Positions 1-5,354 of a stretch of 5,663 bases of DNA are shown here, in pieces. The stretch spans positions 1-5,663 of the forward strand of contig JACPDC010000119.1 of NCBI GenBank assembly GCA_016184235.1, read 5' to 3'. A model generated the notes under the pieces. That model was not told the DNA's origin and did not search any database. It saw nothing but the letters and a program-made list of their open reading frames with translations. Numbering within the stretch: the first letter of the stretch is position 1; every line of letters starts with the position of its first letter. This stretch comes from Deltaproteobacteria bacterium. GTDB taxonomy: Bacteria; Desulfobacterota; Binatia; UBA9968. The position numbers were made by a program, and so were the translations under genes.

Positions 1-212
1 TGGCTGCCCGAGTGTATCAGAAAGCTCGAATGGCCGAACCACTGCACAAAATAGTCGCCCAAGCGGGGCGTCCGCCGGGGGCGGATCTGGACGAGATCGT
101 GTCCTTGCTCCAACAGGCGGACCAGAGAGGGGTTGCAAACCGCCTGCGCCACGCGCCGGGCCGGCAACAGGAGAAGCGCCGTGAGCGCGCCGATAAAGCC
201 GCGCCGCTTCAT
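1..212 (-). CDS. MBL-fold metallohydrolase with Tat-like signal peptide, 3' end outside window
   Basis: The first 70 codons are visible and the gene runs off the left edge. Translation begins MKRRGFIGALTALLLLPARR: a twin-arginine motif (KRRGFIG), a hydrophobic stretch, and an Ala-Gln-Ala signal peptidase site near residues 22-24, so export by the Tat or Sec pathway is likely. Residues 57-69 read VQWFGHSSFLIHS, the typical first strands of the metallo-beta-lactamase fold in the UlaG-like branch (usual form: WLGHSSFLI). The metal-binding HxHxDH motif would lie beyond the edge, so catalytic competence cannot be judged. The ATG overlaps the TGA of the upstream AMMECR1 gene (ATGA), which implies translational coupling and a shared transcript. 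Family assignment is fairly safe; the substrate is unknown. Confidence 0.75.
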   Translation of the reverse strand, partial: MKRRGFIGALTALLLLPARRVAQAVCNPSLVRLLEQGHDLVQIRPRRTPRLGDYFVQWFGHSSFLIHSGS

Positions 213-769
213 CCTTTTTCCCCGATGATCAATGCGGTGAATCCCATGGTCTGGGTTTCCGGCCACCTCCAGGCCTGTCTGGGCAGGCCCGCCTTGAGGC
301 ATGTCTGAGACAGAAAGGCCTCCATGTCCCAGCCGTACTCGGTGGCTACCTGGGGGAGCAGGACCCCGCGCTTGTCGCCGTTGGTTATATGGAGGCCGTG
401 TTTTCCAACCTCCAGGGAAAGCGGGTCGTGGACCGGCTGCAGCGGAGAGAGTACGGAAATCTCAATACAAACCTCAGCCAGCTCGGCAGAGGCTAACGGC
501 GTAACCCGATGATCTCGGGAGGCCGCCGCCTCGGTCATTTCCATCACCGTCTGGTACAACGGGCGTGTGGGAAAGCAGGTGCCGATGCATCCTCTCAGCT
601 CATCGCCCTTGTGCAGGCTGACAAAGGCGCCGTAACGGGCGCTCAGGAGATGGGGGTCTTCGATCTCTTCCGATTGTCGCTCGGCTCGGAGAACGAAACT
701 CTCCAGCGTTTGGCGGGAAAGGTGGATGAGCCTCTTTCGGGAATCGGGAGGAATCTGGATGATCTCCAC
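209..769 (-). CDS. amrA: AMMECR1-domain protein (AmmeMemoRadiSam system protein A)
   Basis: This 186-residue protein matches the AMMECR1 family across nearly its whole length. Key stretches are FVSLHKGDELRGCIG (residues 49-63, with the family hallmark LRGCIG at 58-63), ASRDHRV (83-89), EISVLSPL (103-110), LLPQVATEYGWD (137-148) and a C-terminal MGFTALI. In many prokaryotes this family is encoded beside a Memo-like protein and a radical SAM enzyme; neither is in this window, and the biochemical role is not established. I chose the GTG at 769 because GGAGG lies 7 nt upstream and family similarity starts just after it; the frame stays open further upstream (to 1081) but shows no family similarity there. 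The gene follows the selenoperoxiredoxin by 130 nt and overlaps the MBL-fold gene by 4 nt. Confidence 0.9.
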   Translation of the reverse strand: MEIIQIPPDSRKRLIHLSRQTLESFVLRAERQSEEIEDPHLLSARYGAFVSLHKGDELRGCIGTCFPTRPLYQTVMEMTEAAASRDHRVTPLASAELAEVCIEISVLSPLQPVHDPLSLEVGKHGLHITNGDKRGVLLPQVATEYGWDMEAFLSQTCLKAGLPRQAWRWPETQTMGFTALIIGEKG

Positions 770-776
770 CTGCCTT

Positions 777-781
777 CCTCC
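777..781 (-). promoter_or_regulatory. Shine-Dalgarno site of the AMMECR1 gene
   Basis: GGAGG on the minus strand, 7 nt before the GTG at 769..767. It decides the start in a frame that otherwise stays open far upstream. Confidence 0.8.
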
Positions 782-846
782 AAGACTGCGGAAGCTCCAT
801 CGCCTCTGAAAGGAACTCTCCCGCAGCCGCGCCCGGCGACCTGCCG

Positions 847-888
847 GCGGCCGGGCCGCTCGGCTCTGATCCTTGCCTGGAGCCAGGC
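847..888 (-). other. GC-rich inverted repeats downstream of the peroxiredoxin gene
   Basis: Two short perfect inverted repeats follow the peroxiredoxin stop: GCCTGG/CCAGGC (888..875, 2-nt centre) and GCGGC/GCCGC (859..847, 3-nt loop). Neither is followed by a T-tract on the minus strand, so they are not standard intrinsic terminators. They might stabilise the mRNA 3' end or pause polymerase, leaving readthrough into the AMMECR1 gene. In GC-rich DNA such short stems also arise by chance. Confidence 0.25.
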
Positions 889-899
889 GAGACCGGTTG

Positions 900-1484
900 C
901 TACTTCGCGTGCTTCTCGAACCAGGCGGCCGCCTGAGCGGGGTTGATCGCCTCTTTACCCTTCGCCCATCCGATGGGGCAGACCACGCCGTTCTTCTGGT
1001 GTTCCTGGAAGGCATCCAACAGGCGCAGCACCTCGTCGACGTTGCGGCCGATCGGCAGGTTGTTGACCAGAATAGCCTCAACCACGCCGTCGGTATTGAT
1101 CAGGAAAAGCCCGCGCACGGCCACTCCGGATGTTTCCTGAAGCACGCCGTAATCGGCGCTCACCTTCTTGGTGAAGTCCGCGAGCAGAGGGTACTTGCAG
1201 CCCTCGATCCCGCCCTTCTTGCGCGGGGTCTCAAGCCATGCCTTGTGGGAAAACTTGCTATCCGTGGAGACCGCTACGACTCCTGCATTGCGCTGCTCGA
1301 ACTCCGACAACCTGTCGGAGAATTCATTGATTTCCGTAGGTCAGACGAAGGTAAAGTCGAGCGGATAGAAAAACAGCACCAGCCATTTTCCGCGGTAGTC
1401 CTTCAGCGAGACGCTTTTAAAATCCCCTTTGACGACGGCGTCGAGGGTAAACTCGGGAGCCTTTTCACCGACGCGAACAGACAT
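900..1484 (-). CDS. prxU: Selenocysteine-containing typical 2-Cys peroxiredoxin (AhpC/Prx1 type), read through TGA
   Basis: Peroxiredoxins reduce hydrogen peroxide and organic hydroperoxides in the cytoplasm through a peroxidatic Cys that is re-reduced by thioredoxin or AhpF-like partners. Here the frame from ATG 1484 runs to TAG 902..900 with one in-frame TGA at codon 48, giving 194 residues, normal for the family. The family active-site motif FYPLDFTFVCPTEI appears as FYPLDFTFV-TGA-PTEI, so the TGA replaces precisely the peroxidatic Cys. The other active-site residues are present: Pro41, Thr45, Arg124 (SGVAVRGLFLI). The resolving Cys is at 169 in VVCPIGW. There is an extra Cys96, and GGIEG stands where many members have GGLG. 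AAGGAG lies 6 nt before the ATG. A bacterial SECIS-like hairpin follows the TGA. Other genes here end at TGA, so the genome does not recode TGA generally. I infer Sec at 48. The alternatives, a nonsense mutation or sequencing error, fit poorly. Without Sec insertion only a 47-residue peptide would be made. Confidence 0.9.
1299..1325 (-). promoter_or_regulatory. Bacterial SECIS element (SelB-binding hairpin) in the prxU mRNA
   Basis: Directly after the in-frame UGA the mRNA folds into a strong hairpin. GAA (1325..1323) pairs with UUC (1301..1299); UU (1322..1321) is bulged; CUCCGACA (1320..1313) pairs perfectly with UGUCGGAG (1309..1302); the apical loop is GGU (1312..1310). The UGA-to-loop distance is 28 nt. 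Known bacterial SECIS elements have a short apical loop with a G in its first two positions, a UGA-to-loop spacing of roughly 16-37 nt, and in E. coli fdhF a bulged U below the upper stem that SelB contacts. All are met here. The hairpin lies inside the coding sequence, as expected for bacteria and unlike archaea. Confidence 0.88.
1341..1343 (-). other. Predicted selenocysteine codon (UGA, residue 48)
   Basis: The TGA at 1343..1341 falls at the peroxidatic Cys of the peroxiredoxin and is flanked by uninterrupted family sequence on both sides in the same frame. Together with the downstream hairpin this supports recoding as Sec rather than termination. Confidence 0.88.
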
Positions 1485-1490
1485 AAAAAT

Positions 1491-1496
1491 CTCCTT
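1491..1496 (-). promoter_or_regulatory. Shine-Dalgarno site of the selenoperoxiredoxin gene
   Basis: AAGGAG on the minus strand with a 6-nt A/T spacer before ATG 1484..1482. It shows that translation starts upstream of the TGA and not at an internal codon such as the TTG at 1310. Confidence 0.85.
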
Positions 1497-1522
1497 TCCG
1501 TGCGAATCTATCCGCTCAAATT

Positions 1523-1549
1523 TTTATAACCTGGTTCATTCGTTGTCAA
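1523..1549 (-). promoter_or_regulatory. Putative sigma70-type promoter for prxU
   Basis: A perfect TTGACA (1549..1544) is followed after 15 nt by TATAAA (1528..1523), in an A/T-rich patch that stands out in this GC-rich sequence. A TAAAAA two bases further on would give a 17-nt spacer. Transcription would start near 1515, leaving a leader of about 30 nt that contains the ribosome binding site. I see no clear OxyR or PerR operator. Confidence 0.5.
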
Positions 1550-1571
1550 GGGATGGGGCGCGTGCTATCTT
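1543..1571 (+). promoter_or_regulatory. Putative promoter for the tRNA-binding protein gene
   Basis: TTGTCA (1543-1548), a 17-nt spacer and TATCTT (1566-1571), preceded by TG one base upstream (extended -10). The start would be near 1578, about 30 nt before ATG 1608. Its -35 box overlaps that of the divergent prxU promoter, so the two would compete for polymerase. Confidence 0.4.
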
Positions 1572-1607
1572 GGCGCGGAGCATCGATGAAGGAAAGAGAG
1601 CAAGAGA

Positions 1608-1928
1608 ATGGTCTCGATAAATGAATTCCGGGGAATCGATCTCAGGGTGGCCACGGTGGAAAAGGCGGAGCCGCATCCCAATGCCGATAAGCTCCTGGTG
1701 CTTCAGGTGAACTTGGGCGCCGAGCAACGGCAGATCGTCGCCGGGATCAGGGCCCACTACCAGCCCGAGGAATTGATCGGCAAACAGGTCGTCGTGGTCG
1801 CCAATCTCGAAACCGCGAAGCTGCGGGGATTGGAAAGCCAGGGCATGTTGCTGGCGGCGTCCGACGACGACCGCATCGTGATCCTGACGCCGGAAAAACA
1901 GGTGAGCCCGGGGGCGAAGATCTCTTAA
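1608..1928 (+). CDS. Stand-alone tRNA-binding OB-fold protein (MetRS C-terminal / beta-subunit type)
   Basis: This 106-residue protein is a single EMAP-II/Arc1p-type tRNA-binding domain. Motifs are DLRVATV (residues 11-17), HPNADKL (23-29), QIVAGI (42-47), NLETAKLRGLESQGMLLAA (66-84) and the closing SPGAKI. The wording LRGLESQGM matches the C-terminal domain of methionyl-tRNA synthetase, often annotated as MetRS beta subunit, rather than CsaA. In that role it dimerises and helps hold tRNA for a MetRS core that lacks the appended domain. That core is not in this window. The start is ATG 1608; its Shine-Dalgarno is weak (AAGGA at 1589-1593 is rather far, GAGAG at 1596 closer). It is divergent from prxU, and 80 nt precede alr. 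Confidence 0.85.
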   Translation: MVSINEFRGIDLRVATVEKAEPHPNADKLLVLQVNLGAEQRQIVAGIRAHYQPEELIGKQVVVVANLETAKLRGLESQGMLLAASDDDRIVILTPEKQVSPGAKIS

Positions 1929-1943
1929 GATCGCCCGAAATCC

Positions 1944-1972
1944 TTTACAATCCCAGGCAGATTTGTTATGGG
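1944..1972 (+). promoter_or_regulatory. Possible weak promoter for alr
   Basis: TTTACA (1944-1949), 17 nt, then TATGGG (1967-1972) with an upstream TG (extended -10 style). The -35 match is good and the -10 poor. If used, the transcript would begin near 1979 and lack the left arm of the hairpin described at 1954-2007. Confidence 0.22.
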
Positions 1973-2007
1973 CATGATGTCAGGGCGAAGCTATCCTGCC
2001 TGTTTTT
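1954..2007 (+). terminator. Terminator-like or attenuator-like hairpin ending at the alr start
   Basis: CAGGCAG (1954-1960) pairs with CTGCCTG (1996-2002). Two more pairs (AT 1961-1962 with AT 1993-1994) form if C1995 is bulged. TTTTT (2003-2007) follows at once. The 30-nt loop is much longer than in a typical intrinsic terminator. It could end the tRNA-binding-protein transcript, or modulate readthrough into alr, whose ATG is at 2009. Confidence 0.35.
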
Positions 2008-2008
2008 G

Positions 2009-3154
2009 ATGATACCGCTTCCTAAAGGCCGCCCCACCTTTTGCGCCGTCAACCTCGCGTGCCTGCGTTGGAACTTCCGGCAGGTGAGAAAAAAGGTCGG
2101 CCGCAAGATCAACATTCTCTCGGTAGTGAAAGCCAACGCCTACGGCCACGGGGCCGGCCAAGTCGCCAGGACTCTGGCCGACGCGGGGAGCGACGGCTTC
2201 GGCGTCGCCACGCTCGAGGAAGGGGTGGAGCTGAGAGAGGTTGGGATTCGAACTCCGATTCTGATTCTAGCCGGGGTCTACCCCGATCAGCTCGAAGAGA
2301 CTCTGCGCTATCGCCTTACCCCGGTGCTCTATGACCTCGGAACCCTCGAGCGCCTCGAGAGCGAGCTCCGGCGCCGGCGCGCCTCGCTCGGCTTCCATCT
2401 TAAGATAGATACCGGGATGGGCAGGATCGGCCTGCTCGCTTCCGAGATAGATGGATGGATTTCCAAGCTGGGCCGACTCAAGGCGCTGAAGTTCGATGGG
2501 CTCTCGTCCCACTTCTCGCACGCCGAGTCCGAAGAAGAGGAATATACCCACGGTCAGCTAACGACCTTTACTGCCGTAGTCGAGCGGCTGCGGCAGGCGG
2601 GCCTTTGCCCGCCTCTTATCCATATGGCGCTTAGCGCCGCCGTGATCACTCTGCCCTCCTCTTATTTCAGGATGGTTCGCCCCGGCCTCATCCTCTACGG
2701 CATACCTCCTTCGCCGGTGATGGCGGATAGTATCACCCTCAAACCCGTGCTGTCCTGGAAGACGCGGATCCTCCAGCTGAAGAGAGTGCCGAAAGGATCA
2801 AGCATCAGCTATGGCCGGACGTTTGTGACACAGCGAGAGAGTCTCATCGCTACCCTTCCTGTCGGATATGCGGACGGCTACCACCGGCTCTTGTCGAATC
2901 GCGGGGCGGCGCTCGTGCGCGGCAGGAGGGCGCCGGTCGTCGGCCGGGTCTGCATGGATTTGACTATGCTGGATGTTACCGATATACGGGGAGTCAAGCA
3001 GGGAGATGAAGTAGTTCTCCTCGGCAAGCAGGGAAGGGAAAGCATCTCCGCCGACGAGATGGCCCTGTGGGCGGAGACCATCTCCTACGAAGTTCTCACG
3101 TCTATCAGCGCGAGGGTCCCTCGCATTCATTACAGTTCAAAGGCTTCGACCTGA
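2009..3154 (+). CDS. alr: Alanine racemase
   Basis: This PLP-dependent cytoplasmic enzyme interconverts L- and D-alanine, supplying D-Ala for peptidoglycan. Its 381 residues are normal for the family and all signatures are present. The PLP Schiff-base lysine is Lys41 in SVVKANAYGHG. HLKIDTGMGRIG (about 130-141) carries the lysine that is carbamylated in well-studied homologues. RPGLILYG (224-231) holds the Arg facing the pyridine nitrogen. Catalytic Tyr268 lies in SISYGRTF, followed by LPVGYADGYHR. VGRVCMDLTMLDVT (about 312-325) contains the substrate-site Met-Asp. Residues 1-150 or so form the TIM barrel and the C-terminal third the beta domain. I chose ATG 2009; a TTG directly before it (2006) is in frame. 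There is no convincing Shine-Dalgarno. purH follows after 27 nt, suggesting cotranscription. Confidence 0.95.
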   Translation: MIPLPKGRPTFCAVNLACLRWNFRQVRKKVGRKINILSVVKANAYGHGAGQVARTLADAGSDGFGVATLEEGVELREVGIRTPILILAGVYPDQLEETLRYRLTPVLYDLGTLERLESELRRRRASLGFHLKIDTGMGRIGLLASEIDGWISKLGRLKALKFDGLSSHFSHAESEEEEYTHGQLTTFTAVVERLRQAGLCPPLIHMALSAAVITLPSSYFRMVRPGLILYGIPPSPVMADSITLKPVLSWKTRILQLKRVPKGSSISYGRTFVTQRESLIATLPVGYADGYHRLLSNRGAALVRGRRAPVVGRVCMDLTMLDVTDIRGVKQGDEVVLLGKQGRESISADEMALWAETISYEVLTSISARVPRIHYSSKAST

Positions 3155-3163
3155 GCTCAGCCG

Positions 3164-3170
3164 AAGGAGG
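3164..3170 (+). promoter_or_regulatory. Shine-Dalgarno site of purH
   Basis: AAGGAGG followed by an 11-nt A-rich spacer and GTG 3182. The spacer is somewhat long, but family similarity starts right at this GTG (AKVQRALISVSDK) and no other start fits. Confidence 0.8.
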
Positions 3171-3181
3171 AATAAAAAACC

Positions 3182-4756
3182 GTGGCCAAGGTTCAAAGGG
3201 CCCTGATCAGTGTCTCCGACAAGCAGGGGATCGTGGAATTTTCCCGTGGCTTGTCGGAGCTGGGGATCGAGATCGTTTCCACCGGCGGGACCGCGGCGCT
3301 CTTGCGCCAGAATAAAATCGCCGTCAAGGACGTTTCGGAGATTACCGGGTTTCCGGAGATGATGGATGGTCGCGTCAAGACCCTCCACCCCAAGGTTCAT
3401 GGGGGCATCCTGGCGCTGCGGGATCACCCGGAGCATGTCGCCCAGATGAGAGAGCATGGCATCCTGCCCATCGACCTCGTGGTGGTGAATCTCTATCCCT
3501 TCGAGGCGACCGTGGCCCGAGGGGCGGCCTTTCACGAAATTGTTGAGCAAATCGATATCGGCGGTCCCTCGATGGTCCGGGCCGCGGCGAAAAACCACGG
3601 GCATGTGGCCGTGGTGGTAGAGCCGGGGGACTATGGGCCGGTTTTGGAAGAGCTCGAGGGCAATGGGAAAGAGCTTTCCGCGGAAACCCGGTTCCGCCTG
3701 GTATGCAAGGCCTTCCAGCACACGGCCCGCTACGACGGAGCCATCTCCAACTATTTGGACTCTTTGGACGAAGGCAAGAAACCGGCTCCCTGGAGCCGGA
3801 CCTTGAATTTCCAGTTTAAGAAAATCCAGGACCTCCGCTACGGGGAGAATCCCCACCAGCAAGCGGCCTTTTACTCCAGCGGGGAGAGCGGCGGCGTTTC
3901 AGTGGCGCGCGCCAGGCAGATTCAGGGGAAGGAGCTCTCCTTCAACAACATTCTGGATGCGGACGCGGCGTTGGCAACCGTGCTGGAATTTTCCGAAACC
4001 GCGACGGTGGTGATCAAACATACCAATCCTTGCGGCGCGGCGCTGTCGAAAAAATCCCTGGCGGACGCGTTTCGCAAGGCGCGCGCCTCGGATCCGGTAT
4101 CGATCTTCGGCGGGGTGATCGGATTCAACCGCCCGGTGGACGAGGAGACCGCCAAGGAGCTCAAAGAAATCTTCTTGGAGATCATCATCGCGCCGAGTTT
4201 CACTCCCGAGGCAAGGGCCGTTCTCTCCTCGGCGAAGAGGCTCCTCAACATCCGCCTCCTCGAGGTCGATATGCGACAAAAAGACCAGGGCGGCTACGAC
4301 CTCAGGCGCGTTAAAGGCGGCGTGCTGGTTCAGGATTGGGACCGGGGAACAGTCGAGGCGAGAAGCTGCAAGGTGGTCACCAAGCGGGCGCCCGCGGAGG
4401 AAGAGTACGAGGCGCTTGATTTTGCCTGGCGCATCGCCCGCCATGTGAAGTCCAACGCCATCGTCTTTACCTCGCGGGACCAGGTCTTGGGCGTGGGGGC
4501 GGGGCAGATGAGCCGGGTGGATTCGGCCAAGATCGCGGTCATGCGGGCGCAGACGCACGGGCTCGATCTCAAGGGATCGGTGGTCGCCTCGGATGCCTTT
4601 TATCCGTTTCGCGACGGAGTGGATGCCGCCGCGGAGGCGGGCGCCAAGGCGGTCATCCAGCCGGGCGGCTCGATCAAGGACGAGGAAGTGATCGCGGCGG
4701 CCAACGAGCACGGCATGGCGATGATCTTCACGGGCATGCGGCACTTCAGGCATTAG
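3182..4756 (+). CDS. purH: Bifunctional AICAR formyltransferase / IMP cyclohydrolase
   Basis: PurH carries out the last two steps of de novo purine synthesis: formylation of AICAR with 10-formyl-THF, then ring closure to IMP. The 524-residue protein is full length. The N-terminal MGS-like cyclohydrolase domain shows ALISVSDK (7-14), STGGTA (33-38), MMDGRVKTLHPKVHGG (60-75), DLVVVNLYPFE (98-108) and DIGGPSMVRAAAKNH (125-139). The formyltransferase part shows LRYGENPHQQAA (218-229), GKELSFNNILDADAA (249-263), the catalytic Lys279-His280 in VIKHTNPCGAA, SDPVSIFGGVIGFN (303-316), HVKSNAIV (421-428), GVGAGQMSRVDS (437-448) and the C-terminal DAFYPFRDGVDAA and QPGGSIKDEEV. It starts at GTG and ends at TAG 4754-4756. 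Long antisense open frames under it are codon-bias shadows. Confidence 0.97.
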   Translation: MAKVQRALISVSDKQGIVEFSRGLSELGIEIVSTGGTAALLRQNKIAVKDVSEITGFPEMMDGRVKTLHPKVHGGILALRDHPEHVAQMREHGILPIDLVVVNLYPFEATVARGAAFHEIVEQIDIGGPSMVRAAAKNHGHVAVVVEPGDYGPVLEELEGNGKELSAETRFRLVCKAFQHTARYDGAISNYLDSLDEGKKPAPWSRTLNFQFKKIQDLRYGENPHQQAAFYSSGESGGVSVARARQIQGKELSFNNILDADAALATVLEFSETATVVIKHTNPCGAALSKKSLADAFRKARASDPVSIFGGVIGFNRPVDEETAKELKEIFLEIIIAPSFTPEARAVLSSAKRLLNIRLLEVDMRQKDQGGYDLRRVKGGVLVQDWDRGTVEARSCKVVTKRAPAEEEYEALDFAWRIARHVKSNAIVFTSRDQVLGVGAGQMSRVDSAKIAVMRAQTHGLDLKGSVVASDAFYPFRDGVDAAAEAGAKAVIQPGGSIKDEEVIAAANEHGMAMIFTGMRHFRH

Positions 4757-4803
4757 GTTGGCGGCCTCTCGCTTTAGTCCTTAGCTGCAGGAGTGTGAGT
4801 AGC

Positions 4804-5193
4804 GTGTCATTCGATCGGCAGCCCCTTCTCGTTGGAGAGCTCATCAAGCTACGCCCCCTGCGTGCGGGCGACTTCGAGGCGCTGTTCCGGGTCGCGGCGG
4901 ATCCCCTCATCTGGGAGCAGCATCCGGAACCAAATCGCTATCAGGAGGCAACGTTCCGAGCTTTCTTCGAGGAGGCCCTCACGTCCGGTGGCGCGCTTGT
5001 GGCGCTGGATCGGGCCACCGGCCAGATCATCGGATCGTCACGCTACCACGGCTACGATGCGGAGCGTAGCGTCATTGAGATCGGCTGGTCTTTCCTTGCC
5101 CGCGCCTACTGGGGCGGTCGATACAATGGCGAGATGAAGCGGCTGGCGTCAGGCGAATCAGCCTCGCTACCTCGCTCTATCGCGCGGCAATGA
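4804..5193 (+). pseudogene. GNAT acetyltransferase, N-terminal part, truncated by a junction near 5140
   Basis: Residues 1-114 or so match RimJ/RimL-type GNAT N-acetyltransferases, which move an acetyl group from acetyl-CoA to an amine: LIKLRPLRAGDFEALFRVAA, then GQIIGSSRYHGYD, then EIGWSFLARAYWGGRYNGEMKRL. The match stops after CGG CTG (5140-5145), where the family normally continues into the rest of the acetyl-CoA-binding helix and the last strands. The 15 codons to TGA 5193 are out-of-frame readthrough into an unrelated gene remnant. GTG 4804 is the better start, with AGGAG (4789-4793) 10 nt ahead; GTG 4795 is too close to it. The protein is unlikely to be active. An assembly chimera is an alternative cause. 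Confidence 0.75.
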
Positions 5194-5306
5194 GCGGCCT
5201 TGTCGAAGCCGCCCGCGAGGTCAAGGAAAGGGGCACGTTCGGCTATCTCGACCGTTCCTTGACCGCGCCGGAATTGAACGGCTTCATGCGTATCTGGAAG
5301 GATTGA
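5139..5306 (+). pseudogene. C-terminal remnant of an isocitrate lyase / PEP mutase family protein
   Basis: In a different frame from the GNAT part, codons from about 5139 read AAGVRRISLATSLYRAAMSG, and the frame continues through VEAAREVKERGTFGYLD and LTAPELNGFMRIWKD to TGA 5304-5306. This pattern (GVRRIS, small-residue turn, LYRAA, AAREV..GTFGYLD, ELN) is the usual C-terminal end of PEP mutase/isocitrate lyase superfamily proteins, about 55 residues of a normal 250-290. The whole catalytic barrel, with its metal-binding Asp/Glu residues, is missing. There is no start codon or ribosome binding site of its own at the junction. The family call rests on pattern recall without an alignment. Confidence 0.68.
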
Positions 5307-5321
5307 CCGCTCCGTTTGGAC

Positions 5322-5348
5322 CGTCCGAGGCCCCAGTTTACTCGGGCG
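5322..5348. other. Hairpin between two convergent genes
   Basis: CGTCCGAG (5322-5329) and CTCGGGCG (5341-5348) pair over 8 bp with one G-U pair and an 11-nt loop. It lies in the 48-nt gap between a plus-strand remnant and a minus-strand gene, a usual place for a shared terminator. Neither side has a T-tract, so intrinsic termination is doubtful. Confidence 0.25.
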
Positions 5349-5354
5349 AGAATT

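Noticed and set aside
509..946. Plus-strand open frame opposite the AMMECR1 gene, and a similar one at 873-1529
   Set aside because: No recognisable motifs; both lie opposite well-supported minus-strand genes with good ribosome binding sites.
770..1081. N-terminal extension of the AMMECR1 protein
   Set aside because: The open frame overlaps the peroxiredoxin gene in another frame, its residues are Arg/Ser-rich with no similarity, and GTG 769 has a good Shine-Dalgarno.
900..1310. A shorter peroxiredoxin starting at the TTG at 1310
   Set aside because: It would lack the first 58 residues including the active-site motif, has no good ribosome binding site, and ignores the clear upstream frame with ATG 1484 and AAGGAG.
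1341..1343. The TGA as a nonsense mutation making a pseudogene
   Set aside because: It hits the one residue commonly replaced by Sec, the rest of the frame is intact, and a SECIS-like hairpin follows at the right distance.
3899..4753. Long antisense open frame (284 codons) under purH, with another at 3137-3862
   Set aside because: The products have no recognisable domain and are rich in Arg, His and Asp, as expected from the reverse complement of a GC-rich coding frame; purH itself is unmistakable.
5322..5348. Strong bidirectional terminator between the convergent genes
   Set aside because: The stem is there, but no T-tract follows on either strand, so I list it only as a hairpin.
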